DNA of 35,274 nt from an uncultured Clostridium sp. (lineage in GTDB: Bacteria; Bacillota; Clostridia; TANB77; CAG-508), in contig CAOJJB010000020.1 of assembly GCA_948436975.1 (NCBI GenBank), positions 1 through 35,274 of the forward strand, in the 5' to 3' direction. Below the pieces are notes generated by a model. It saw only the letters and a list, made by a program, of their open reading frames with translations, was not told the DNA's origin and made no database searches. Position 1 is the stretch's first letter. Each line of letters starts with the position of its first letter. The position numbers and the translations under genes were made by a program. Below are positions 1 to 9,123 of the stretch, piece by piece.

Positions 1-16
1 CCTGTGAACGAGTTTT

Positions 17-46
17 ATTTTAACATAAATTATACTACTATGTCAA
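17..46 (-). promoter_or_regulatory. Promoter P2 pointing off the left edge
   Basis: On the minus strand there is a perfect -35 TTGACA (41-46) and, after an 18-base spacer, a -10 TAAAAT (17-22) preceded by TG one base upstream (extended -10). This is close to the housekeeping sigma-A consensus. Transcription would start near position 10 and leave the window, so the gene served is not visible. A second promoter of the same build lies about 135 bases upstream. Inferred from motif match and spacing only. Confidence 0.55.
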
Positions 47-151
47 CACTTTTTTTAAAAGTTTTTTTAAAAATTTTTATTAACATTTTCTTATACATTT
101 ATATGTTATTTTTTTATATTTTTACTCGTCTTCTATTAATGTCTAGTAGAT

Positions 152-180
152 ATTTTAACACCATCATAAACTATTGTCAA
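152..180 (-). promoter_or_regulatory. Promoter P1 pointing off the left edge
   Basis: The minus strand carries TTGACA (175-180), a 17-base spacer and TAAAAT (152-157), again with TG one base before the -10. It has the same elements as the promoter at 17-46, so the two form a tandem pair reading out of the window. Nothing else in 1-247 looks like a gene; the stretch is almost pure A/T and the open frame on the plus strand at 4-231 has neither a ribosome binding site nor protein-like composition. Confidence 0.55.
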
Positions 181-247
181 CAGATATTTAAAAGTTTTTT
201 AAATTTATGTTTTCAAGTTTTTATAAGTTAAAATATGTAAAATTAGA

Positions 248-676
248 TTAGTTACTATTAACTTTTATATTTTGATAATATTCTAATGCTTTCTTTGTAG
301 TAATCGTTAAATTACTAGGTAATTTATTTAAAGAAAACCATTTCATATCTGATGCTTTATTTGGTTCCATTATTTTGGCTTCTCCACTTTTTATATTACA
401 CAAATAACTTATTGTTATCCAATGTGCATCTTCTTCTTTTATAATATGATCACATACTCCCATCATTTTTATTACTTTTATATCTAAATCTGTTTCTTCT
501 TTTGTTTCTCTAATAACTGCCTCTTGCAATGTTTCGATCATTTCTAGTCTTCCACCTGGTATACACCAACATCCTTTTTCTGCTGGTACTGCTCTTTTTT
601 GTAATAATAATTCATCTTTATCATTTAAAATAAATGCACCTACACCAACTCCAATATAATCATTACCTATTTTCAT
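248..676 (-). CDS. NUDIX hydrolase (142 aa)
   Basis: Small NUDIX-fold pyrophosphohydrolase of about the family's usual length, expected to cleave a nucleoside diphosphate linked to another moiety with Mg2+. The Nudix box spans residues about 42-64: G42, E48, then R56-E57 and E60-E61, the metal-binding core, are present. The glycine that normally follows EE-x is aspartate (D63). The N-terminal VGVGAFILNDKDELLLQKR strand pattern and the PGG just before the box are typical. The substrate cannot be told from sequence. The ATG is preceded by AGGAG at a good distance. It lies downstream of eno on the same strand, separated by a hairpin at 750-799, so it probably has its own transcript, although I see no convincing promoter. 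Confidence 0.9.
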   Translation of the reverse strand: MKIGNDYIGVGVGAFILNDKDELLLQKRAVPAEKGCWCIPGGRLEMIETLQEAVIRETKEETDLDIKVIKMMGVCDHIIKEEDAHWITISYLCNIKSGEAKIMEPNKASDMKWFSLNKLPSNLTITTKKALEYYQNIKVNSN

Positions 677-749
677 TTATTACTCCTAATTTAATATATT
701 ATTTACATAAATACTAACTTTATACTAAGAAATTAAATAATAAATACTT

Positions 750-799
750 TATTATTAAAATAGCGAGAAATCACAAGACTTCTCACTATTTTAATAATA
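750..799 (-). terminator. Hairpin terminator downstream of eno
   Basis: A long inverted repeat: outer arms 750-763 and 786-799 are perfect complements (14 bp), followed inward by one mismatch and five more pairs (GAGAA/TTCTC, 765-769 with 780-784) around a 10-base loop. It begins 8 bases past the enolase stop codon. The stem is A/T-rich and the U-tract on the minus-strand transcript is only moderate, so termination efficiency is uncertain. Confidence 0.7.
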
Positions 800-806
800 T
801 AATTTA

Positions 807-2168
<1,362 letters not shown>

Positions 2169-2180
2169 TTACTGTTTAGA

Positions 2181-2209
2181 ATTGTATCATAAACATACTT
2201 TATTTGCAA
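2181..2209 (-). promoter_or_regulatory. Promoter of eno
   Basis: Minus-strand -35 TTGCAA (2204-2209), a 17-base spacer, and -10 TACAAT (2181-2186) with TG one base upstream (extended -10). It sits about 70 bases before the enolase ATG. The -35 is a perfect palindrome and is also correctly placed for a plus-strand promoter toward the divergent gene. Confidence 0.55.
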
Positions 2210-2233
2210 TACTTATTTTAGTCTAAGTATATA
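2204..2233 (+). promoter_or_regulatory. Possible promoter of the RluA-type gene
   Basis: Plus-strand reading of the same palindromic TTGCAA (2204-2209), an 18-base spacer and TATATA (2228-2233). If used, the transcript would start around 2240, only a few bases before the ATG at 2246, giving an almost leaderless mRNA. The -10 match is fair and the assignment is tentative. Confidence 0.3.
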
Positions 2234-2245
2234 CTTGAAAAAAGA

Positions 2246-3142
2246 ATGTATATTATTTATAATAATAATATGAGAAAATTAATTGTAAATAAAAAATATG
2301 ATAAAAAAAAGCTAAGTAATTTTATATTAGATTCATTTCCAAATTTAAATAAAAATACTCTTTTTAAAGCTTTTCGAAAAAAAGATATTAAAATTAATAA
2401 TAAAAGAATATCTTCTGATACTAATATATATGAAGGAGATGAGATTTTAGTTTATATTACTGATAATTTTCTTTTTGACGAATTAAATTATAAAATAGAT
2501 ATTATATATGAAGATGATAATATAATGATAGTTAATAAGCCAGAAAATCTATCTGTAACAGAAGACTCTATATCTAATATTAATTTAACTTCCATTTTAA
2601 ATAAAAATTATGTAAATCATCTACAGCCATGCCATAGAATTGATAGGAATACTAAAGGATTAGTTTTGTTTGCAAAAAATGAGAAATCTCTAAATATTTT
2701 GCTTGATAAATTTAAAAATAAGGAAATAGAAAAACATTATTTAGCTAAAGTTTATGGCATTCCTAAAAAAGAACATTGCATTTTAGAAGCTTATTTATTT
2801 AAAGACAGTAAAAAAAGTTTGGTTTATATTTCAGATTTTCTTAAAAAAGATTATTCTAAAATATTAACAGAATATACTATAATAAAAAAAGATATAAAAA
2901 ACAATACTTGTATTCTAGATATAAATCTCCACACTGGTAAGACTCACCAAATACGTGCCCATCTATCTCATTTTGGCTTTCCAATTATTGGTGATGGTAA
3001 ATATGGTATCAATAATATAAATAAAAAATTTGGTTTAAAAACTCAGTATTTATATAGCTATTTACTAAAATTTAATTTTACCACAGATAGTAGTATTTTA
3101 AATTATTTAAACAAAAAAACAATAACTCTAGATAAATTTTAA
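2246..3142 (+). CDS. RluA-family pseudouridine synthase
   Basis: RNA pseudouridine synthase of the RluA/RluC/RluD group, 298 residues. An S4-like RNA-binding segment covers about residues 20-70. The catalytic domain has HRIDRNTKG with the nucleophilic aspartate D133, then LHTGKTHQIRAHLSHFGFPI and GDGKYG, both standard family blocks. The target uridine (23S rRNA or tRNA) cannot be told. It is the only plus-strand gene in the window. The start is uncertain: the ATG at 2246 has only a weak A/G-rich stretch before it, and an in-frame ATG eight codons later (2270) begins the usual family N terminus but has no ribosome binding site. It converges on the SGNH hydrolase gene and shares a bidirectional terminator with it. 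Confidence 0.92.
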   Translation: MYIIYNNNMRKLIVNKKYDKKKLSNFILDSFPNLNKNTLFKAFRKKDIKINNKRISSDTNIYEGDEILVYITDNFLFDELNYKIDIIYEDDNIMIVNKPENLSVTEDSISNINLTSILNKNYVNHLQPCHRIDRNTKGLVLFAKNEKSLNILLDKFKNKEIEKHYLAKVYGIPKKEHCILEAYLFKDSKKSLVYISDFLKKDYSKILTEYTIIKKDIKNNTCILDINLHTGKTHQIRAHLSHFGFPIIGDGKYGINNINKKFGLKTQYLYSYLLKFNFTTDSSILNYLNKKTITLDKF

Positions 3143-3148
3143 TATAAC

Positions 3149-3203
3149 TTACATATAAATAAAGCTTGAAACATATTTTATTTCAAGCTTTATTTATATG
3201 TAA
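3149..3203. terminator. Bidirectional terminator, perfect 23-bp stem
   Basis: Arms 3149-3171 and 3181-3203 are exact reverse complements over 23 bases with a 9-base loop. The structure fills the gap between two convergent genes, starting 7 bases after the RluA-type stop and ending directly against the SGNH hydrolase stop at 3204. Placement and symmetry support termination in both directions. Confidence 0.85.
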
Positions 3204-4007
3204 TTATTTCAATTCTTCTAAAATAGCTTCAGAAATTATTTTATAAGCTTCATCATTCAAATGAATCCAATCTTCTTTTCTAAAGTTTTTATCTGTTTCA
3301 TCAAAAGTATCTGATACATCTACATATTTTACTCCTCTTTTTTCGCAAAGAAGTTTTATTTGAATATAAAATTTATCACGTCTTGATTTCATTTCTGATA
3401 TATTAGATTTATCTTTTACTATTTTATTTATTGTTTCATCATCAATTAAGAATAATTGTAAATAACATAATTCTGCTTTTGGAAATTTTTTTTGTAATTC
3501 TATAATAATTTCTTCAAAATCTCTTATAACCGTATTTTCATCTGACATTTCTTCTAAATTTTTATTAACTGTTCCTATTTCCTTTTTTAAATCATTATTT
3601 AAAAATTCCATTCCATATCCTATAATATCATTTGCTCCACCATTAAATATTATTATATCTGGATTTGCTGTTAATGTTTTTACTTGATTTATCATTACTA
3701 TATTATCTATTCCCGTATTATTTGTAACTGTACTACCACTTTTAGAATTATTTATAATTTTAGAATTTGGTAATAGTTTCTGTAAATAGTATTCAAATCC
3801 ACCATGTTCACTTCCATAACCTTCTATTAATGAGTCCCCTAAAAAAGCTATTTCTTTTCCATCTAATTCATTTTCTAGTAAATTATTACCTATTGTATTG
3901 TTTTGGCTAATTGTATCTGTACTTGTTTCAACTGTATTGTTCATATTTTTTAAGCATATTACAGATACAATTATTAGAAAACAAATTAATAATATAACTT
4001 TTCTCAT
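3204..4007 (-). CDS. Membrane-anchored SGNH/GDSL hydrolase
   Basis: Esterase/lipase-fold protein of 267 residues, probably acting outside the membrane. An uncleaved signal anchor or signal peptide covers about residues 3-19 and is followed by a polar Ser/Thr/Asn-rich linker. SGNH blocks are visible: GDSL at 57-60 with nucleophile S59, a glycine in GSTV (block II), GGAND at 123-127 with the oxyanion asparagine N126, and DWIH at 246-249 with the Asp/His pair. The substrate is unknown; deacetylation or deacylation of a wall polymer or lipid is possible, but that is inference from the setting. It starts 30 bases after the ftsH stop with GGGAG before the ATG, so it is likely the last gene of that operon. 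Confidence 0.9.
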   Translation of the reverse strand: MRKVILLICFLIIVSVICLKNMNNTVETSTDTISQNNTIGNNLLENELDGKEIAFLGDSLIEGYGSEHGGFEYYLQKLLPNSKIINNSKSGSTVTNNTGIDNIVMINQVKTLTANPDIIIFNGGANDIIGYGMEFLNNDLKKEIGTVNKNLEEMSDENTVIRDFEEIIIELQKKFPKAELCYLQLFLIDDETINKIVKDKSNISEMKSRRDKFYIQIKLLCEKRGVKYVDVSDTFDETDKNFRKEDWIHLNDEAYKIISEAILEELK

Positions 4008-4037
4008 ATTTTCTCCCTATTTTCACTATTAACTATA

Positions 4038-5861
4038 TTAATTAAAAAATGTTTCAAATTCTTCACTTGTTATTTTTTCTTTGTCTAATAATGTTTGTGC
4101 AACTTTATCTAATATATCCATATTTTCAGCAAGTATTTTTTGTGCTGTTACATAAGCATTATCAATTAATACTTGTATTTGATTTCCTACTTGATCTATT
4201 ACTTTATCACCAAATATTTGAATTTCATATGGATCATCTACTTTTAAAGATATTGGCCCTAAAGAATCATCCATTCCATATACTGTAAGCATATCTTTTG
4301 CTATACCTGTTGCTACTTCTATATCATTACTTGCTCCTGTTGAAATTTCATTTAATGCTATTTTTTCAGCTGCTCTACCTCCCATTAATGCTACCATTTT
4401 TTCTAATAATTCTGTTCTAGATACATAAAATTTATCTTCATTCGTTTTATACATTGTATATCCACCAGCTAATCCTCTTGGAATTATAGAAACTTCTTTT
4501 ACATCTGTTTGAGTTGGTAAAAATTTGCTAACTACTGCATGACCTGCTTCATGATAAGCAGTTAATTTTTTATCTTTATCTGATATTACTCTATTTGTTT
4601 TTTCTAGTCCTACTGTTATTTTTTTAACAGCATTTTCTATATCGTTGTTTGTTATTTCTTCATGTTTATTTCTAGTTGCTAAAATTGCCGCTTCATTTAA
4701 AACATTTGCTAATTCAGCTCCTGTAAAACCTGCTGTATCCCCTGCTATTGATTTAAAATCTACATCTTTTGCAAATTTTTTATTTTTACTATGCAATTTT
4801 AATATATTTTCTCTTCCATTTAAATCTGGTGCTGGTATTGTAATTTGTCTATCAAATCTTCCTGGTCTTAGTAATGCTTTATCTAGCATTTCAGGTCTAT
4901 TGGTTGCTGCTAAAACTATAACTGTTTCATTTGTATTAAATCCATCCATTTCAACTAATAATTGGTTTAATGTTTGATTATTTTCTGTTTCAGATCCACT
5001 ATTACTAGTTCTTCTTGACCCTATTGCATCAATTTCATCTATAAATATTATACAAGGAGACATTTTTTTTGCTTTTTCAAATAATTTTCTTACTCTTGAT
5101 GCACCAAGTCCAGCAAACATCTCTATAAATTCTGATCCACTCATTGATATAAATGGCACTCCGGCTTCGCCTGCTATTGCCTTTGCTATTAATGTTTTTC
5201 CTGTTCCTGGTTTTCCATATAATAATATACCTTTTGGTATTTTTGCTCCCATTTCTAAATATGCTTTTGGTTTCTTTAAAAAGTCAACAATTTCAATTAA
5301 TTCATCTTTCTCTTCATCTAAACCTGCAATATCATTAAATTTTACTCCTGTTGGTTTAGATCCATCTTCTCCACCATAAACTTTTCCGCTATCTCCACCT
5401 AGTCCTTGCATTTTAAATACCATTAGCATTAAAACTATTAATAATATTGTTGGTAATAGTGAGAATAAAGTGTCTGATATTCTTAATAATGGATTAACTG
5501 GTTGTTGTATAAGTTCAATTTTTTTACCTTCTTTATCTACTTTTTCTTGTACCCATTCCATAAATGCTTGTATACTAGGAACTAAAACAGTTTTTTGTCT
5601 ATCTTTTTCCTCACCTTCTCCTACAACAGTAACTTTTACTGTTGCACTTCCAGTTGTCATTTCAATTTTTTCAATTTTATTTTCATTTATAGAAGTTATT
5701 AATTCTGTAAATGGTAATTTTTTTTCATTATTATCTTCTTTACCATTAATATAATATGCAAAAAATGCTCCTGCTAGGCATAATAATACTAAAATTAATA
5801 AAATAATGGTTTTTAAATTTTCTTTATTTTTTTTATTATTTGGTTTTTCATTTTTTTTCAT
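4038..5861 (-). CDS. ftsH: ATP-dependent zinc metalloprotease FtsH
   Basis: Membrane-bound AAA+ protease that extracts and degrades membrane and regulatory proteins. Its 607 residues read: transmembrane segment at about 17-38, an extracytoplasmic domain, second segment at about 131-150, then the AAA module with Walker A GKPGTGKT (216-223), Walker B IIFIDEID with D275-E276, pore loop MFAGLG (248-253) and arginine-finger region RPGRFDR (332-338). The protease domain has HEAGH (437-441) and the third zinc ligand D513 in SNDIEVAT. All catalytic residues are present. AAGGA lies about ten bases before the ATG. It follows a DUF1189 membrane protein gene by 18 bases, suggesting co-expression. Confidence 0.98.
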   Translation of the reverse strand: MKKNEKPNNKKNKENLKTIILLILVLLCLAGAFFAYYINGKEDNNEKKLPFTELITSINENKIEKIEMTTGSATVKVTVVGEGEEKDRQKTVLVPSIQAFMEWVQEKVDKEGKKIELIQQPVNPLLRISDTLFSLLPTILLIVLMLMVFKMQGLGGDSGKVYGGEDGSKPTGVKFNDIAGLDEEKDELIEIVDFLKKPKAYLEMGAKIPKGILLYGKPGTGKTLIAKAIAGEAGVPFISMSGSEFIEMFAGLGASRVRKLFEKAKKMSPCIIFIDEIDAIGSRRTSNSGSETENNQTLNQLLVEMDGFNTNETVIVLAATNRPEMLDKALLRPGRFDRQITIPAPDLNGRENILKLHSKNKKFAKDVDFKSIAGDTAGFTGAELANVLNEAAILATRNKHEEITNNDIENAVKKITVGLEKTNRVISDKDKKLTAYHEAGHAVVSKFLPTQTDVKEVSIIPRGLAGGYTMYKTNEDKFYVSRTELLEKMVALMGGRAAEKIALNEISTGASNDIEVATGIAKDMLTVYGMDDSLGPISLKVDDPYEIQIFGDKVIDQVGNQIQVLIDNAYVTAQKILAENMDILDKVAQTLLDKEKITSEEFETFFN

Positions 5862-5879
5862 AAATACTCATTCCTTTTA

Positions 5880-6896
5880 TTATATTTCTGAACCATCTGG
5901 TTCTTTATTATTTTCAATAATTGGTCCATCTTCTGTATTATCATCTTCTTTGTTATCATTTGTTTTTTCTTCTTTTTTTTCATTGTTAGATAAGTAATCA
6001 TCATCTTCTTTTAAATGTTTTTGATCTTCTATTATTTTTAGAATTTCTTCATTTTGTTTTATTAAGTCATATTTTATCATAAATATAGCAGCAATTATAT
6101 ATACATATGCTATTAATAAATAAATAACGTTAAAATGTTCTATATAAAAATTAGTAAATATATATGAAACATTATAAATACAATTTAATACAATTGATAA
6201 TGATAAAGAATATATTGATAATGATACCATCGCTGTTATCCTAAAATTAAGCCCACAAAATCTTGCCGCAATCCATCCAAAAATTGCTATAATAACTATA
6301 TCCATAATAATTGAAATTAAATTTGCTATATATGTGCTTATACAATCTACTAAAAAATAAGTTCCAACTATACCATTTACTGTAGTTTTATTTAACATAT
6401 TAGTTAAATCTGTTTTATTATTTATATTAAATTGATAATCCTTTACAAGTGATTTATAGTCTTTTTCTAATTCCATTTGTTCAGATATAAAAACAGCTTT
6501 ATTTTGTAATATGATTATACCAAATTTATTGATTTTTTTTCTATACTCTTTTAAATTATTTTCATCTATATTGCCTTCTGTATTAATAATTAATGAAAAA
6601 TTATAGTCATTATCATATGCTTCTACTTTTTCATCAAAATTTAATTTTCCATCTTCATAAATAAATTCTGGTAGTTCTTTTTCTATATAATTATTCATTT
6701 TATTTATCATTCTAAAAAAATCATAAGTTGATGCTACTGACATTATAACACATACTAATAATATTAATATTAATATATATTTAAGAGCTGTAGAAATTCT
6801 TTCACCTAAAAACATTCCATAATCTTCTAATTTAAGTATTGCTATTTTGAATCTTTCAAAAAAGTTCATTTTTTTAGTTTGTATGTTTATTCCCAC
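5880..6896 (-). CDS. DUF1189-like membrane protein
   Basis: Uncharacterised integral membrane protein, 338 residues. Predicted membrane segments are at about 38-58, 183-208, 218-241 and 254-275. Between the first and second lies a soluble domain beginning PEFIYEDGKLNFDEK, which resembles the DUF1189 pattern. The C terminus (about 285-338) is a charged Glu/Asp/Lys/Asn-rich tail that is probably cytoplasmic and disordered. The start is GTG at 6896; AAGGGAG sits eight bases before it, which favours it over the in-frame ATG eight codons on. The GTG shares a base with the stop of the upstream racemase gene (TAGTG), so the two are translationally close. The function is unknown. Confidence 0.75.
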   Translation of the reverse strand: MGINIQTKKMNFFERFKIAILKLEDYGMFLGERISTALKYILILILLVCVIMSVASTYDFFRMINKMNNYIEKELPEFIYEDGKLNFDEKVEAYDNDYNFSLIINTEGNIDENNLKEYRKKINKFGIIILQNKAVFISEQMELEKDYKSLVKDYQFNINNKTDLTNMLNKTTVNGIVGTYFLVDCISTYIANLISIIMDIVIIAIFGWIAARFCGLNFRITAMVSLSIYSLSLSIVLNCIYNVSYIFTNFYIEHFNVIYLLIAYVYIIAAIFMIKYDLIKQNEEILKIIEDQKHLKEDDDYLSNNEKKEEKTNDNKEDDNTEDGPIIENNKEPDGSEI

Positions 6897-7987
6897 TATA
6901 TATACTCCCTTCTAATTATATTATTTATTTGTAATGGTGCAATTTCTAACTCTACTTCATCATTTATATTAATATTATTACTGTTTGTTATATCAATAAT
7001 TGAATGATACATTCCAAGTCTTCCAATTATTTTATAATAATTTCCATTTATTTTTACTTTTAAACTATTGTTTTTAAAAATTTTCTTAAATTCCATTCCT
7101 ACTGCAATTATATTATTTTTCAAAGAAAAATCATCTCTTAATCTATTTTTATTTAGTCCATCTACATATCCTACTGGTATTACTGCAATTTTTGTTTCTT
7201 TTTTTGTTTTATAAGTATTTCCATAACTTATATTATACCCTTTTGGTAATGTTTTTATTTCTATTATATTAGATTTAAAATTTCCTATTTTAACTAATCC
7301 CTCTTGTTTTGTTAATGTTCTTCCTTGAATAGCTGAACCTATTCTTACTGCATCTAATCTCATTTTTGGATATTTTAAGAACGCAGTAGATGCACAACAA
7401 TGTAATATACCTGTATTAAATCCATTTTCATTTATTTTCTCTATAGTTTCCCTAAATCTATTATACTGTATGCTTGTCCACTTTTGATTCTCTGGTTTTG
7501 AAAAATGAGTATAAATTCCTAAAATTTTTATATTATTTTCCATATTAAATATGTCTAAAATAGTTTCTGTATCATTATATAAAAATCCATATCTTCCAAA
7601 TCCTGTATCTATTTTTATATGAACTTTTACTTCTTTTTTTGTAGAAGCTTCTAGAATTTCTTTTATTAAATTACATTCTTCTAAACTACCAATTGTTAAA
7701 GTTATATCATGTTCAATCAATAATTGCAAATCTTTTTTTTCAATACATGGTGTTAACATTAATATTTCTTTTTTTATTTCAGCTTTCCTCAAAGCAATAG
7801 CTTCATATACATTTGCCACTGCTAATATCTCTATTCCATTTTCAATTAATATTTTTGAATATTCTATTAATCCTAACCCCATACCATTTGCTTTAACAAC
7901 TGCTATTATTTCAATTTTATTATCAATATTTTTAATTATATTGAGATTATTCTCTAAATCAGATTTATTTATTTCTAATTTTTTCAT
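6896..7987 (-). CDS. alr: Alanine racemase family protein
   Basis: Fold-type III PLP enzyme of 363 residues, expected to interconvert L- and D-alanine for peptidoglycan. The PLP lysine is K32 in AVVKANGMGLG, and the second catalytic base is Y255 in ISYGNTYK. H161 in THFS and R215 in VRIG match family positions. Several motifs are off consensus: the usual VKA-x-AYGHG reads VKANGMGLG, RPG-x-x-x-YG reads VRIGSAIQG, and the CMD block reads GMYHSIID. A different amino-acid racemase specificity is therefore possible. The gene follows the FemX-like gene by 46 bases and is the only racemase in the window, so D-alanine supply is the simplest reading. AGGGA precedes the ATG. Confidence 0.82.
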   Translation of the reverse strand: MKKLEINKSDLENNLNIIKNIDNKIEIIAVVKANGMGLGLIEYSKILIENGIEILAVANVYEAIALRKAEIKKEILMLTPCIEKKDLQLLIEHDITLTIGSLEECNLIKEILEASTKKEVKVHIKIDTGFGRYGFLYNDTETILDIFNMENNIKILGIYTHFSKPENQKWTSIQYNRFRETIEKINENGFNTGILHCCASTAFLKYPKMRLDAVRIGSAIQGRTLTKQEGLVKIGNFKSNIIEIKTLPKGYNISYGNTYKTKKETKIAVIPVGYVDGLNKNRLRDDFSLKNNIIAVGMEFKKIFKNNSLKVKINGNYYKIIGRLGMYHSIIDITNSNNININDEVELEIAPLQINNIIRREYI

Positions 7988-8033
7988 TTATTTTAATCCC
8001 TTATTTTAAAATACTTTATTAGAAAATTTCTTT

Positions 8034-9092
8034 TTATTTCTTTGATGAAAAATTCTTTTTCAAAGTTCTCAAAGATCTGAAAGCTTTTTCAGCAAATTTA
8101 TATAATTTATATACTAATGGCTTATATGGTATATAAATTTCTCCTATAAATTCTGTAAATTCTGCATTAAATCCTTTTTTGAATCTATATAAACCATATT
8201 GCGGATGTGATTCATCTACAACTCCAGAAACGCCTCTAAAATCATACATATCCGCTCCTCTAGCTATTGCTTCTTTTATCATTGTCCATTGTAATAAATA
8301 ATTAGGCATAAGATTTCTATGTTTATTACTACTTGCTCCATATAAATACCATACTTTATTACCATACATTATCGGTATAATTCCTGCTATTGGCTTTTCT
8401 TCGTGATAAGCCATTAAAAGTTTCATATGTGTTGGCGCTAATTCATCATACATTTTTTCAAAATATGATAAAGATCTTATTATAAAATTATCTCTTTCTC
8501 CAGTTTCTACCATTATATTATGAAAATCTTTTAAGTCTTCTTTTGTTCCTTCTTTTATAATAACTCCTTTTTTGCTTGCTAAACGAATATTATATCTAGT
8601 TTTTTGGTGAAAATTAGCAAAAATTTCTTCTTCATTTTTTCCTTTTATATCAAGTCTAAAAACAAATCTAGGTTGTATTTCATCTTTGAAATCTTTACTA
8701 TCATCTTTAATTTTAAATCCTTCTTTAGTTATAATATTTCTAAATTTTTCATCAGTTTTTAAAATATCAGGTTCTACTCTTAATACAAAAGCTTTATACT
8801 TTTTAGCTAAAGCATTTGCTCCTTCTACTAAGTCAAATATAATTTCTTCATTATATAAATCACATACAGGACCTCTTGCAGAGTACATTAAATTTCCAAA
8901 TATTGGTATCTTTCTGATCCATACACAAAGACTACCTCTAATATTTCCTTCTTTATCTTCTGATAATATAATCTCTTTTTTCCAATTTGTTTTTACTTTT
9001 CCCCATTCAATAGATTGTTGAAAATTACATCTTTCATGTAATTCAAGAAATTCTTTATAACGTTTTATATCTTTTTCTTCTAATAATTTCAC
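8034..9092 (-). CDS. FemX/MurM-type peptidoglycan peptidyltransferase
   Basis: Aminoacyl-tRNA-dependent transferase of the FemABX family (double GNAT fold), which adds amino acids to the lipid II stem peptide to build cross-bridges. At 352 residues it has about the length of forms lacking the long coiled-coil insertion of Staphylococcus FemA. Family blocks seen are NFQQSIEWGKVK near residue 23, FHQKTRYNIRLASKKGV at about 162-178, and YDFRGVSG followed by GLYRFKKGFN near 295-320. The amino acid added cannot be told. The start is GTG, supported by GGAGG six bases upstream. It lies between cysS and the alanine racemase gene, a wall-synthesis context. Confidence 0.9.
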   Translation of the reverse strand: MKLLEEKDIKRYKEFLELHERCNFQQSIEWGKVKTNWKKEIILSEDKEGNIRGSLCVWIRKIPIFGNLMYSARGPVCDLYNEEIIFDLVEGANALAKKYKAFVLRVEPDILKTDEKFRNIITKEGFKIKDDSKDFKDEIQPRFVFRLDIKGKNEEEIFANFHQKTRYNIRLASKKGVIIKEGTKEDLKDFHNIMVETGERDNFIIRSLSYFEKMYDELAPTHMKLLMAYHEEKPIAGIIPIMYGNKVWYLYGASSNKHRNLMPNYLLQWTMIKEAIARGADMYDFRGVSGVVDESHPQYGLYRFKKGFNAEFTEFIGEIYIPYKPLVYKLYKFAEKAFRSLRTLKKNFSSKK

Positions 9093-9123
9093 TAGTTTCC
9101 TCCATATTTTTGCTTTTAATATT

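Noticed and set aside
4-231. 75-codon open frame on the plus strand at the left edge
   Set aside because: It starts with GTG without a ribosome binding site, is dominated by Phe/Ile/Leu from A/T runs, and overlaps two strong promoters on the other strand.
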